This document shows positions 19,220 to 26,686 of a stretch of DNA of 64,000 nt, in pieces (the first letter of the stretch is position 1; each line of letters opens with the position of its first letter). The notes beneath the pieces are model-generated. The model searched no databases. It was not told where the DNA came from and saw only the letters and a program-made list of their open reading frames with translations. A program made the translations under genes and the position numbers. Source of the DNA: CAVUPF01 sp963743285 (GTDB lineage: Bacteria; Actinomycetota; Thermoleophilia; Solirubrobacterales; 70-9); the NCBI GenBank assembly GCA_963743285.1, contig CAVUPF010000008.1, positions 1-64,000 of the forward strand, written 5' to 3'.

Positions 19220-20374
19220 TTGGATCAGAAGGCAGGGCACCCGCGATTCATACGCAGGCTCTTGGCCGTCCACCACACGGGTGTCGGCATCCTCGCCGCG
19301 CTTGCGCTCAGCGTCTGTGGTCTGCTCCTCGCGCCGGCGATCGCGAGCGCGGGGGCGCCTGAATCGATCAAAGGCACGGTCACCGATGCCGCCACCACGC
19401 TGCCGATAGAAAATGCCGCCGCCTGCGCTTACAACATCGAGCGCAAAGAGTTCGAAGAAGAATGTGCCTTCACCAACTCCCATGGCGAATACACCATCTC
19501 GGGCCTGGCAGCCGGCAAATACAAGGTCGCCTTCATCGCTGACTTCGAAGGCCTCAACTACATCACCCAGCTCTATAAAGACGCGCCGACCATCAAACAA
19601 GCCACCGAAGTAACTGTGACCGAAGTAGGTCCGCTCAGCGAAATCGACGCTGCAATGCAGGAAGGTGGTGAGATCACGGGCGAGGTCACCGACGCGTCGA
19701 CCAGCAACGGGCTCGAAGGTGTTGAAGTCTGCGCGCTTGAAACCGAAAAATCCGAAGAAGGAGAGCTCGTTGCCGTCAGCTGTACGGAATCGAGCTCCAG
19801 CGGCAGATACACCCTCGCCGGCCTTCCAAGTGGCAAATACAAGGTCGAATTCTTTGATGGCGGCGTCAACTACCTCACCCAGTACTACGAAGACAAATCG
19901 ACGTTCGAAGCGGCCATTCCGGTCGAAGTGACGGCCCCGGGGGGGCGCAAGACTGGGATCGACGCAGCATTGGTCCCTACCTCGACCCTTTTGCCCGAAA
20001 GCACCGGGGCGCCGCAGCTCTCCGGCACGCCTGAGCCCGGCGACACCCTCTTCTGCTCGACCGGCGTTTGGAACAACAGCCCCATCGCCTATTCCTACAA
20101 GTGGCTGCGCGACGGTGCCGCTGTCGCCGGCCAGACCTCCAGTACCTACCCGGTGGGGAGCACCGATCTTGGCGAGGCGATCTCCTGTCAGGTGACGGCC
20201 CTCAACGAATATGGCTCGCGAACGGCTACTAGCAACATCATCGTGGTCTCGGCACCGCCCAGTCCGGCGCCGAAGTCCAAGCCCCTCAAGTGCAAGAAGG
20301 GCTTCAAGAAGAAGAAGATCCATGGCAAGGCCAAGTGCGTGAAGGTTAAGAGGCACGCCAAGAAGCACAAGTGA
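19220..20374 (+). CDS. Secreted protein with two carboxypeptidase-regulatory-like domains and an Ig-like domain
   Basis: TTG 19220 is the start because a strong Shine-Dalgarno (GGAGGAA) lies 4-5 nt upstream. Signal peptide at ~24-45 (VGILAALALSVCGLLLAPAI). Two prealbumin-like repeats follow: ESIKGTVTDAATTLPIENAA ... YTISGLAAGKYKVAF (~50-145) and GEITGEVTDAST ... YTLAGLPSGKYKVEF (~155-250), each with a cysteine pair. Next is an Ig-like module (GTPEPGDTLFCSTGVW ... YSYKWLRDGAAVAGQTS). The C-terminus is Pro/Ser then a lysine tail with two cysteines (KCKKGFKKKKIHGKAKCVKV). The tail resembles that of the protein ending at 4736. The MFS gene overlaps its stop. I infer a wall-associated or released protein. 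Confidence 0.85.
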   Translation: MDQKAGHPRFIRRLLAVHHTGVGILAALALSVCGLLLAPAIASAGAPESIKGTVTDAATTLPIENAAACAYNIERKEFEEECAFTNSHGEYTISGLAAGKYKVAFIADFEGLNYITQLYKDAPTIKQATEVTVTEVGPLSEIDAAMQEGGEITGEVTDASTSNGLEGVEVCALETEKSEEGELVAVSCTESSSSGRYTLAGLPSGKYKVEFFDGGVNYLTQYYEDKSTFEAAIPVEVTAPGGRKTGIDAALVPTSTLLPESTGAPQLSGTPEPGDTLFCSTGVWNNSPIAYSYKWLRDGAAVAGQTSSTYPVGSTDLGEAISCQVTALNEYGSRTATSNIIVVSAPPSPAPKSKPLKCKKGFKKKKIHGKAKCVKVKRHAKKHK

Positions 20375-21627
20375 GCCGACGCTCGGCCCGAGCCATGGAC
20401 GCCGAGCAAACGAGGCCCCGCGGCTGGCCGGTGATCATCGCTTATTCGCTCGTCTGCGCGGGCACCCAGCTGCTCTGGCTGACCTACGCGCCGATCGACA
20501 CCGACACTGCGCACTACTACGGCGTCTCGGTCTCCGCCGTCGGCTGGCTCGCGGAGATATTCCCCCTGCTCTATGTGGTCTTGGCGATCCCCGCCGGCCG
20601 CCTCCTCGACAGCCGCTTCCGTCCATCGCTCGCCGCTGGTGGGGCGCTGATGGCCGCCGGCGGAGTGCTCCGCCTCGGCGGTCAGACCTTCGCCTGGGCG
20701 ATGGCGGGACAGCTCGCCGTCGCGGTTGCCCAGCCGGTGATCCTCAGCGCGGTCAGCAAGCTCGCCGGCGATTACCTGCCGGCCGACCAGCGTCCCGCCG
20801 GCATCGCCGTCGGCTCGGCCGGCAGCTTCGCCGGCATGCTCTTCGCCCTCATCCTCGGCCCGACCCTGGGTGCCCACGGCCACATCGAGCGACTGCTGGT
20901 CCTCGAGGCGGCGCTTGGCGTCCTCGCCGCCCTCGCCCTGGTGGCGGCCCTGCGTCGCCCCGTCCGCGAAGGCGAGGAGCGCGCTGCGATCGAGGGCGGC
21001 GCCGCGCGGGCGCTCTGGGCGCTGCCGGCGATGCGCACCCTCTGCGGGCTGGTCTTCGTCGGCTTCGGTGTCTTCGTCGGCCTCGCCACCTGGCTGCAGG
21101 CCCTGCTTCATCCCTCCGGCGTCTCCGAACAGAGCGCCGGGGCGCTGCTGGTCGGGATGATCGTCGCCGGAATGATCGGCTGCGCAGTGTTGCCCCCGCT
21201 CCTGGCCCGCCGCGATGCCGAACGTCCCTTCATGCGCCTCGCGGTGCTGATCGGCGCGGCGGGCTGCGTCGCCCTCGGCACGATCTCCCTGCTCGGCGCC
21301 CGTGCCGCCGTGATCGCCCTGATGGGCTTCGTCCTCTTGCCTGCCCTGCCGATCGTCCTCACCGTCGCCGAGCGCCTCGCCGGCGCCGCCGCCGGTACGG
21401 CAGGGGCGATCATCTGGATGGCCGGCAACCTCGGCGGGCTGGTGGTGGCGCTGATCGTGCAGGTGCTGATCCACGACCCGCTCGCCGCCTTCCTCGCGAT
21501 GGCCGCCGTCTCGCTGCTCGGCCTGCCGCTCGCCGCCCGCTTCCCCTCGCTCGCCGCGACTCTCCCCGCTGTGCTTGCACCCGCGAAACAGCAAGCCGCC
21601 CTGAGTGCCGACGGGGGGATGGCGTGA
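20371..21627 (+). CDS. Major facilitator superfamily transporter
   Basis: 418 residues with about 12 predicted membrane helices, e.g. VIIAYSLVCAGTQLLWLTYA, WLAEIFPLLYVVLAIPAGRL, GMLFALILGPTLG and LCGLVFVGFGVFVGLATWLQ. The first cytosolic loop carries AGRLLDSRFRPS, the MFS A-motif position. GTG 20371 overlaps the upstream stop (GTGA); ATG 20395 is an alternative start. The charge-poor interior and overall form fit proton-driven uptake or export of a small solute; the substrate cannot be read. The linkage to a surface-protein gene suggests co-expression but not a shared function. Confidence 0.85.
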   Translation: MSRRSARAMDAEQTRPRGWPVIIAYSLVCAGTQLLWLTYAPIDTDTAHYYGVSVSAVGWLAEIFPLLYVVLAIPAGRLLDSRFRPSLAAGGALMAAGGVLRLGGQTFAWAMAGQLAVAVAQPVILSAVSKLAGDYLPADQRPAGIAVGSAGSFAGMLFALILGPTLGAHGHIERLLVLEAALGVLAALALVAALRRPVREGEERAAIEGGAARALWALPAMRTLCGLVFVGFGVFVGLATWLQALLHPSGVSEQSAGALLVGMIVAGMIGCAVLPPLLARRDAERPFMRLAVLIGAAGCVALGTISLLGARAAVIALMGFVLLPALPIVLTVAERLAGAAAGTAGAIIWMAGNLGGLVVALIVQVLIHDPLAAFLAMAAVSLLGLPLAARFPSLAATLPAVLAPAKQQAALSADGGMA

Positions 21628-21660
21628 TCGGGATCGCTCCGCCCAGCTCAGCGTCGGGCT

Positions 21661-21784
21661 GACGGGCGAGCCGTTACGCTCGGAGTTACTCCAGCGAGCT
21701 ACGCTGATCCTGCAGCGCCCTCCGATTCCACAGGGCGCTGTCACCGCCGATCCCGAGCTCGGCCACGCCTGGTCGCGTGCGCCC
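21661..21784 (+). repeat. Decayed copy of the vapB promoter and 5' end (direct repeat, left copy)
   Basis: Aligns with 23133-23257 at an offset of 1472, with roughly 75-80% identity by eye. It keeps the palindromic operator half-sites (GCTCGGAGT ... CGAGC at 21678-21699), GATCCTGC, and codons for VTADPELGHA, but the ATG start has become GCG and the reading frame ends soon after. It is therefore the remnant of an antitoxin start, lying on the other side of the RES/HTH module. Confidence 0.75.
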
Positions 21785-21805
21785 CCTCCGCGGCCCGCGG
21801 CTTTG

Positions 21806-22390
21806 CTACCGGGCGGTTGACGGCCGGGGAAGCACCGTGTAGCCGAAGGTGCTTTCAGCTTCTTCGACCAGGCGCAGGGGTATCGGCTCGCAGTCGGGGG
21901 CCGGTTGACGATCAGGCTGATCGCCGTCGGGGCCAAAGAGTCCGACAGAGATCAGCTTCTGCTCCAGGTCGTGTCGGGTCCTCCAGCGGACTCCACCGCC
22001 AAGAAGTGCGACCGAAGAGGCGAGCGCCTGGGGAGCGGTGTAGTCATCTCCAGACGTCAGCGCTGCCGTGAGGCCGGCCTGTAAGCCTCTTCTCTGAGTC
22101 AGGTCTATGACTGTGACCTCATCGGTGAGCGTGAGAGTCGCGATGTGGCGCTCGTCGACCTCCGCCTGGGTGAGCGCCATCTTGGTCCGAAAGACCTCGA
22201 CCCATGCTCCGAGGGGGTCCTCGGCCCAATAGCAAATCCCGACATCTCTGGCGCCGAGAGGGTCGAAGCGGCCCTCTCCTCCCCTGGCGAAATACCACGG
22301 ATCCCCAACCGCGTATCGGTAAAGACGGTAGAGCTTTGTGCCGACGCCGAGGCGGAGCTGGGGCAGCTTGTCAAGATCTGTGCGGGTCAA
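21806..22390 (-). CDS. RES-domain toxin (MbcT-like NAD-degrading type)
   Basis: 194 residues. The RES fold is recognisable from KLYRLYRYAVGDPWYFARGG, EGRFDPLGARDVGICYWAED and PLGAWVEVFR; the Arg/Gly/Tyr and the Glu of these blocks are the conserved RES positions. RES toxins such as MbcT consume NAD+, which stops growth. The start is the TTG at 22390, overlapping the antitoxin stop (TTGA), so it is translationally coupled; the open frame further upstream is shadow. The gene order antitoxin-toxin is the usual RES arrangement. The module sits between two copies of the vapB 5' region. Confidence 0.85.
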   Translation of the reverse strand: MTRTDLDKLPQLRLGVGTKLYRLYRYAVGDPWYFARGGEGRFDPLGARDVGICYWAEDPLGAWVEVFRTKMALTQAEVDERHIATLTLTDEVTVIDLTQRRGLQAGLTAALTSGDDYTAPQALASSVALLGGGVRWRTRHDLEQKLISVGLFGPDGDQPDRQPAPDCEPIPLRLVEEAESTFGYTVLPRPSTAR

Positions 22391-23007
22391 TGCGCCGCTG
22401 CGGCGGCATCGCGCTTTGCGACCAGCAGGAGCCTTGCCTCCGCGCGGCGCTCGGCGGCCCAGGTAGCGGGGGAGACGCCCTCGAGCTCGGAGTTCTCGGC
22501 GACGCACCACGACGCCGCGCTCCAGTCCGACCCGGACTCGGCGACGATCGCGTGGGCCTCGACGAGCGGGTCAAGGATGCCGCCGTCGGCTCCCTGGAAC
22601 TGCCAGGCCGGGTAAGAGAGCCTGCCGTCCACGGCGCGCAATGCGATCAGGGTGCCCTCACGTACCCGCTCGCTGACGCGCTGCCGAGAGACACCTAGAT
22701 ATTCGGCAACGCCGGAACTGGTCCATAGATCCCCCCCGATACGGGCTTTCCAAGCCATATCGGCTGCAGCGACGCGGGCGGCGCGCCGCGCCGTCTCGGC
22801 ATCGATCTCGCCGTGCGGCAAAATTCCCGCTAGCTCCTCCATGATTGCCCGGGCTGCTTCGGGAGCGCGCTGTAATTGGTCTCGCGCCGCTTGCTGGGCC
22901 TCTGTGATCAAAGCGCCAAGCCGCTCGCCCTCGTGATGAAGCTGATCCAAGATTGTCTGCACTGGGTCAGCCGGATCAACTTTCCCTTTGCGGCCCTTGA
23001 CAGCCAT
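22387..23007 (-). CDS. HTH antitoxin of the RES module
   Basis: 206 residues from ATG 23007; an alternative ATG at 23025 overlaps the promoter. Residues ~10-90 are helical (VQTILDQLHHEGERLGALIT ...). A helix-turn-helix follows at ~95-125 (WTSSGVAEYLGVSRQRVSER). The C-terminal part (DPLVEAHAIVAES, SELEGVSPATWAAE) resembles the DUF2384/MbcA segment that plugs the RES toxin. TACCAT lies 6 nt upstream of ATG 23007, consistent with a leaderless transcript, and an 8-bp inverted repeat brackets that start, so autorepression is likely. The N-terminal helical extension is longer than in simple Xre-DUF2384 antitoxins. Confidence 0.75.
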   Translation of the reverse strand: MAVKGRKGKVDPADPVQTILDQLHHEGERLGALITEAQQAARDQLQRAPEAARAIMEELAGILPHGEIDAETARRAARVAAADMAWKARIGGDLWTSSGVAEYLGVSRQRVSERVREGTLIALRAVDGRLSYPAWQFQGADGGILDPLVEAHAIVAESGSDWSAASWCVAENSELEGVSPATWAAERRAEARLLLVAKRDAAAAAH

Positions 23008-23034
23008 GACCAAATGGTACCCCATACTGTCAAG
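22996..23034 (-). promoter_or_regulatory. Putative autoregulatory operator of the RES module
   Basis: CTTGACAG (22996-23003) and CTGTCAAG (23027-23034) form a perfect 8-bp inverted repeat that spans the antitoxin start codon and its TACCAT -10-like box (minus strand, 23014-23019). Binding of the HTH antitoxin here would block initiation. No experimental support is available from sequence alone. Confidence 0.55.
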
Positions 23035-23132
23035 GCAAGCAACCTAGCGCTGCCGGAAGGCGAAATTCGGTGTAGGACGCGAGGTCGGGATGATCTGATC
23101 ATCGGGAGCAGCACCCCACCAGTTCAGGTCGA

Positions 23133-23257
23133 GACAGGAGAGCGGTTTCGCTCGGAGTAACTCCTACGAGCTACACTGATCCTGCGATGCCCTCCAAACA
23201 TTCACGGATAGCAGTCACCGCCGACCCCGAGCTCGGCCACGCCTTGGTGCGCGTGCG
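23133..23257 (+). repeat. Direct repeat, right (intact) copy: vapB promoter and 5' end
   Basis: Intact counterpart of 21661-21784. It contains the palindrome at 23150-23171, the TACACT box and the first ~23 codons of vapB. The two copies flank the RES/HTH module exactly. Confidence 0.75.
23150..23171 (+). promoter_or_regulatory. Palindromic operator of the vapBC module
   Basis: Half-sites GCTCG(G)AGT and ACTC...CGAGC are arranged around 23160, directly followed by a TACACT -10 box (23172-23177) and, 9 nt later, the vapB ATG. The same palindrome is kept in the decayed copy at 21678-21699. A typical site for VapB or VapBC autorepression. Confidence 0.55.
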
Positions 23258-23453
23258 CGCCGCCACCGGCACTGAGGAGGCCGACGCAACGCTGGTGCGC
23301 CGTCTCGCCGTAAAGGGGGCGGAGGCTGAACTGATGGCAGGTCGCGATCGCCGCGAGGCGGTAAAGGCTCTGTTTGAGGCGATGGATGCCGGTGGATTCG
23401 ATTTGGACCTCGAGGCGGTCGACCGACTTAACGCTCCGCTACGGAGCACGTGA
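23187..23453 (+). CDS. vapB: Antitoxin of a VapBC module
   Basis: 88 residues from ATG 23187, with TACACT 9 nt upstream and no Shine-Dalgarno, suggesting a leaderless transcript. The N-terminal strand (SRIAVTADPELGHALVRVRA) and two helices (EEADATLVRRLAVKGAEAEL) fit a ribbon-helix-helix DNA-binding fold. The C-terminal part (DRREAVKALFEAMDAGGFDL) is the toxin-binding helix. The start of the PIN toxin overlaps its stop by four bases (GTGA). A degraded copy of its 5' end lies 1.47 kb upstream. Confidence 0.8.
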   Translation: MPSKHSRIAVTADPELGHALVRVRAATGTEEADATLVRRLAVKGAEAELMAGRDRREAVKALFEAMDAGGFDLDLEAVDRLNAPLRST

Positions 23454-23890
23454 GCATCAAGCTCTGGGACGGGCGCGGCCCGGTGTTGGCCGACACCTCA
23501 GCCTGGGTGGCTGTGCGCCGGATGCCGCCAGCTCGTGAGTTACTCGGCGCCGCGGTCGAGCGTGGGGAGGTCGCCTGGTGTTGGCCGGTGCGCTACGAGT
23601 TGATGGTCAACGCGCGTGGTTCAGAGGGGATAGCTGCGGTCGATCGTACCCTCGAAGGCCTGCGCGAGATCGCGGTCGATCGCAGCGTCCAGCGGGACGT
23701 GCTGGCGGCGATCCGTGAGCTGGCAAGCGCTGGCTCGCACGGCGCACACCGCTTCCCACTTACAGATCTGACAGTCGCGGTGGCGGCTCAAAGCGCGGGC
23801 CTCGACGTTCTGCACTTCGACCACCACTTCGACGATCTCGGCGAGCAGCTCGACATCGAGACAATCTGGATCGCCGATCCCAGTGCCTGA
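23450..23890 (+). CDS. vapC: VapC-type PIN-domain ribonuclease toxin
   Basis: 146 residues from GTG 23450, overlapping vapB. PIN-domain acidic residues are present: LADTSAWV (first Asp), PVRYELMV (Glu), LTDLTVAVAA (Asp) and VLHFDHHFDDL (last Asp), with spacing normal for VapC. VapC toxins cleave tRNA or rRNA using Mg2+ held by these residues. All catalytic positions are intact, so this module should be active. It is convergent with yjbQ 18 bp downstream. Confidence 0.9.
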   Translation: MSIKLWDGRGPVLADTSAWVAVRRMPPARELLGAAVERGEVAWCWPVRYELMVNARGSEGIAAVDRTLEGLREIAVDRSVQRDVLAAIRELASAGSHGAHRFPLTDLTVAVAAQSAGLDVLHFDHHFDDLGEQLDIETIWIADPSA

Positions 23891-23908
23891 GTGAGACGGG
23901 CATGCGAC

Positions 23909-24322
23909 TCAGCTGATGACCACCACGACAGTCCGCTCCCGAGGACGGTCGTCAAAGTCGAGCAGCACTACCTGCTGCCAGGTGCCGAGCGCCAATCGAC
24001 CGTCGATCACCGGCAGTGCCTCGGAGGGGCCGAGGAGCGTCGCGCGCTGGTGGGCGTGGGAGTTGGTGTCGTGGTTCAGCCGGTTGTGCTCGTAGTCGCC
24101 CTGGGTCGGGACCAGCCGCTCGAGCATCGCCTGTAAGTCTCGAACGCCGCCCGGCTCGAACTCCATCGTTGCGATCGCCGCGGTCGAGCCGCGTACGAAG
24201 GCGAGCGCCTGCCCCTCGCGGGCCCCGGCCTCCTCGACCGCTTGCTGGAGCTCGGCGGTGATGTCGAGGATGTCAGCGTCGCCCCGGGTCGAGAAGCGCA
24301 GCTCCGCAGTGTGAACCGGCAC
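23909..24322 (-). CDS. yjbQ: YjbQ/UPF0047 family protein
   Basis: 137 residues. Diagnostic blocks: DILDITAELQQAVEEAGARE, GQALAFVRGSTAAIATMEFE, the metal-ligand region YEHNRLNHDTNSHAHQRATL with Asp and several His, GPSEALPVIDGRLALGTWQQ and VVLLDFDDRPRERTVVVVIS. The family binds metal and has weak thiamine-phosphate synthase activity; its physiological role is unsettled. GTG 24322 has TAAGTT 6 nt upstream on the minus strand, indicating a leaderless start. It is divergent from dtd across 52 bp. Confidence 0.92.
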   Translation of the reverse strand: MPVHTAELRFSTRGDADILDITAELQQAVEEAGAREGQALAFVRGSTAAIATMEFEPGGVRDLQAMLERLVPTQGDYEHNRLNHDTNSHAHQRATLLGPSEALPVIDGRLALGTWQQVVLLDFDDRPRERTVVVVIS

Positions 24323-24374
24323 AACCCAAACTTAGCGGAGCACGGCTCGCCGCCATCGGCCTAACCTGCCATCG
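24323..24374. promoter_or_regulatory. Back-to-back leaderless promoters of yjbQ and dtd
   Basis: Within 52 bp there is TAAGTT (minus strand, 24329-24334) 6 nt before yjbQ's GTG, and TAACCT (plus, 24362-24367) 7 nt before dtd's GTG. No Shine-Dalgarno is seen for either gene. Confidence 0.45.
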
Positions 24375-24791
24375 GTGAGAGCGCTGGTCCAGCGGGTGAG
24401 CGAGGCCTCGGTCGATGTCGAGGGCGAGCGGGTCGCCCAGATCGGGTCCGGTCTGCTGGTCCTGATTGGGGTGGGGGTGGGAGACACCGAAGCCGTGGCC
24501 GACCGGCTCGCCGACAAGGTCCGCGTCCTGCGGATCTTCGACGACGCCGGCGGGCAGATGAACGAGCCGCTCGGCGAGCGCGAAGTGCTCTGCGTCAGCC
24601 AGTTCACCCTCTACGGTGACGCCCGCAAGGGCAACCGCCCGAGCTTCGTGGCCGCCGCTCCCGCCGATCTGGCGGCGCCCCTATACGAGCGCTTCTGCGA
24701 CCGCCTCGACGCGGCGAGGGGCATCTTCGGCGCCCGCATGCAGGTGGCGCTTGTCAACGACGGCCCGGTGACGCTGTTGCTCGAGGCGTAG
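24375..24791 (+). CDS. dtd: D-aminoacyl-tRNA deacylase
   Basis: 138 residues, full family length. Signature blocks: MRALVQRVSEASVDVEGE, LVLIGVGVGDTEA, KVRVLRIFDDAGGQMN, the catalytic SQFTLYGD and the Gly-cis-Pro motif seen here as NDGPVTLLLEA near the C-terminus. Dtd hydrolyses D-amino acids (and glycine) wrongly attached to tRNA in the cytosol, protecting translation. Starts at GTG 24375. A core housekeeping gene embedded in an accessory stretch, so the TA genes around it were inserted between conserved genes. Confidence 0.95.
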   Translation: MRALVQRVSEASVDVEGERVAQIGSGLLVLIGVGVGDTEAVADRLADKVRVLRIFDDAGGQMNEPLGEREVLCVSQFTLYGDARKGNRPSFVAAAPADLAAPLYERFCDRLDAARGIFGARMQVALVNDGPVTLLLEA

Positions 24792-24828
24792 TCGTCGCTT
24801 GCCGGCCTGGGAGGTATCCTCGCTCGAG

Positions 24829-25038
24829 ATGGCGGGAGCACCTTTGAAAAAGCGCCTCGATGATGCCGCAGGTGCGGCGAGTGCCGCTGAGGCTCGCCGC
24901 GACGACCGAGCCGCCAGCGAGGCCTGGCGGCGCTATCGCCTGATCCGCGATGCCTCCCGCAACCCTGACCAGCTGCTGGCCGAGGGGGTTGCTCTCAGCA
25001 ACCAGGCGCTTGCACTGGCGGCGCTCGATCGCCGTTAG
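24829..25038 (+). CDS. Small helical protein paired with a nucleotidyltransferase (candidate antitoxin)
   Basis: 69 residues from ATG 24829, with TATCCT 8 nt upstream and no Shine-Dalgarno. Almost wholly helical and charged (KKRLDDAAGAASAAEARRDD, EAWRRYRLIRDASRNPDQLL). No DNA-binding domain is recognisable. It ends 2 bp before the nucleotidyltransferase start, so the two form an operon. The arrangement resembles two-gene TA systems with a nucleotidyltransferase toxin, but the antitoxin assignment is inference. Confidence 0.6.
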   Translation: MAGAPLKKRLDDAAGAASAAEARRDDRAASEAWRRYRLIRDASRNPDQLLAEGVALSNQALALAALDRR

Positions 25039-25040
25039 CC

Positions 25041-25526
25041 GTGAGCGGCTTCGGCCGGATCCTTTCGGACCTCAACCGGGAAGGCGTTCGCTATGTGCTG
25101 ATCGGCGGTATCGCCCTGATTCGCCACGGCGTCGTGCGAGCGACCCGCGATGTCGACGTGGTCTTCGATCCCGATCCCGCGAACGTCGAGCGAATTCGGG
25201 CGCTAATCGAGCAGTGGGGTGCCACCCGCCCGGATGGCTCGCCAATTCCGCAAGACAGCATGACCGGAGATCGGACGATTCATCTGACGACTCCGCATGG
25301 TGACTTGGACCTCCTATCCGAGACCGCGACGCCAGTCGGATTCGACGATCTCTTGGCTCGCGCCGACAGCCGTCGCGTCGATGGGGTGCAGGCACCGATC
25401 TGCTCCCTCGCCGATCTGGTCGCCTTGAAGCGCGCAGCGGGACGCGAGCGCGACCTCGTTGACCTCAGCGACTTGGAATCCGCCCACGGCAATCTCCCTG
25501 ACAGCCGCGATATGTCTGGCGGCTGA
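25041..25526 (+). CDS. Nucleotidyltransferase-fold protein (candidate toxin)
   Basis: 161 residues from GTG 25041. The minimal nucleotidyltransferase core is clear: YVLIGGIALIRHGVVRATRD (GG motif and Arg), VDVVFDPDPANVERI (DxD pair), and a third acidic strand at HGDLDLLSETATPVGFDDLL. The C-terminal part (CSLADLVALKRAAGRERDLV) is as in MNT/AbiEii-type and MenT-like proteins. Such enzymes transfer NMPs to proteins or tRNA. It follows the small helical protein by 2 bp. Whether it is a toxin or a standalone modifying enzyme cannot be decided from sequence. Confidence 0.8.
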   Translation: MSGFGRILSDLNREGVRYVLIGGIALIRHGVVRATRDVDVVFDPDPANVERIRALIEQWGATRPDGSPIPQDSMTGDRTIHLTTPHGDLDLLSETATPVGFDDLLARADSRRVDGVQAPICSLADLVALKRAAGRERDLVDLSDLESAHGNLPDSRDMSGG

Positions 25527-26353
25527 GTGTGAGACATCGTGGCTGCTGGCGGGGATGATTCGACCCCACACCGCTGCCTGCTCAACCCTGACCAGCACCT
25601 TGGCCGGGCGGCTGTCGCCTTCGTCCCAGGGGTAGCTGGCTTGGTCTGGTTTTACTCCAAGACGCAACCGAGCACCCCGTCGGGGGACACCCGCGCGCCG
25701 GCTTCGGGCCGCGAACGGGGGAGCGATCAAGGCAAGGCTCCTCAGGGTGCGCGGCCACTTCGCTTGCCAGAGCCGTTTGACGGCGACAGATGACGCTGAC
25801 CCCGCCCCCTCACGATTGTGAGTTGACGGGGTCAGCGTCACTGTCTCTGAGAGGAAGGGCAAGCGAAGTGGCGTGGTGGAGGGTCTGGAGTTCTTTGAGA
25901 CCTGAGCAGGGAGGGGGTAAGACCAGTAGAGGTGGATAAAAGGTGTTGGGATCAGATGTTGGTGCCCGGCGAAGGGGAGCGGAGGATCGGGCCGGGCTAT
26001 GGGGAGTCGGGTCGGCGCGATGAGGTACCGGGTGGGCGCAGCGAAGGCGGCGCGGTTTGTGATCAGGCTTGAGGCACGGCGGCGGCCAGGCTGTTTCGGG
26101 CCGCCGCCAGGGTGTGGGAGCAGACGGCCGGCGTGAGTCGGAGTCCAGCGACGGCCCGCTGCGGTGCTCGCGGCACTGCTCCCTGGCCCGTGAGCCGGTG
26201 GATCGGGCCAGGCCCATCCTCGCACCGGCACCGAGGACTGCAAGGCCCCAAGGGGGCCTCCTTCGGCCCCTCCGCCTGCGGCTTCGGGATTCCGTCCTCG
26301 GATGTCCTGTGCGGAGGGCCTGCCCGTTCGATCCACCGACACGGGAGGTTGCA
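25527..26353. other. 827-bp non-coding stretch with a nested palindrome
   Basis: No frame has a domain or codon pattern I trust; long minus-strand frames here are GC artefacts. The region 25754-25872 is a nested inverted repeat (separate entry). The part from 26063 to 26350 is extremely GC-rich and contains GGCCCCAAGGGGGCC-type local palindromes. It may be the edge of an old mobile element. Confidence 0.4.
25754..25872. repeat. Nested perfect inverted repeats (119 bp structure)
   Basis: Outer arms GCCACTTCGCTTGCC (25754-25768) and GGCAAGCGAAGTGGC (25858-25872), 15 bp perfect. Middle arms TGACGCTGACCCCG (25791-25804) and CGGGGTCAGCGTCA (25827-25840), 14 bp perfect. Inner CTCAC/GTGAG (25809-25813 and 25818-25822) with a 4-nt loop. 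All three are concentric. No T tract follows. Confidence 0.75.
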
Positions 26354-26686
26354 GTGACCGAGGTACAGCTCGACATAGACGTAGACGCCCTGAAGCGCGA
26401 GGGCACCGAGGTTGCCCGCTACCGCGTATCTGGCGGCGAGCGGATCGTGATCGGCCGCCGCGCCGCTGACGGGGCCGAGATCCTCGACGTCCCTGGCGAG
26501 GGGCGGGGGCGCTGTTACCAAGTCGATAGCAGTTATCGCGAGGCGGCGGGCCTGGCGGCGTTCGTCGAGGACTACCTCGAGCAGGCGGCCCGCTTCGACG
26601 CTTGCCCGATGAGCCGCGAGGCGCTCGGCGCCCTGCTCTGCGATGGCGATGAGGACCTCTACGCGGTGATGCTGGAGGCGCTGTAG
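26354..26686 (+). CDS. Small acidic protein of unknown function
   Basis: 110 residues from GTG 26354, supported by GGGAGG 6 nt upstream. N-terminal beta strands (VTEVQLDIDVDALKREGTEV, RYRVSGGERIVIGRRAADGA) and a helical acidic C-terminus (AGLAAFVEDYLEQAARFDAC). No domain recognised. It is followed by an SSB-like pseudogene in the same direction, a pairing typical of integrated plasmid or phage DNA; the function may be replication-related but that is a guess. Confidence 0.65.
   Translation: MTEVQLDIDVDALKREGTEVARYRVSGGERIVIGRRAADGAEILDVPGEGRGRCYQVDSSYREAAGLAAFVEDYLEQAARFDACPMSREALGALLCDGDEDLYAVMLEAL

Noticed and set aside
20188..21936. 582-codon minus-strand frame across the MFS gene
   Set aside because: Antisense of codon third-position GC; low-complexity Glu/Gly/Arg sequence and no start signal. 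The plus-strand frame has clean membrane helices.
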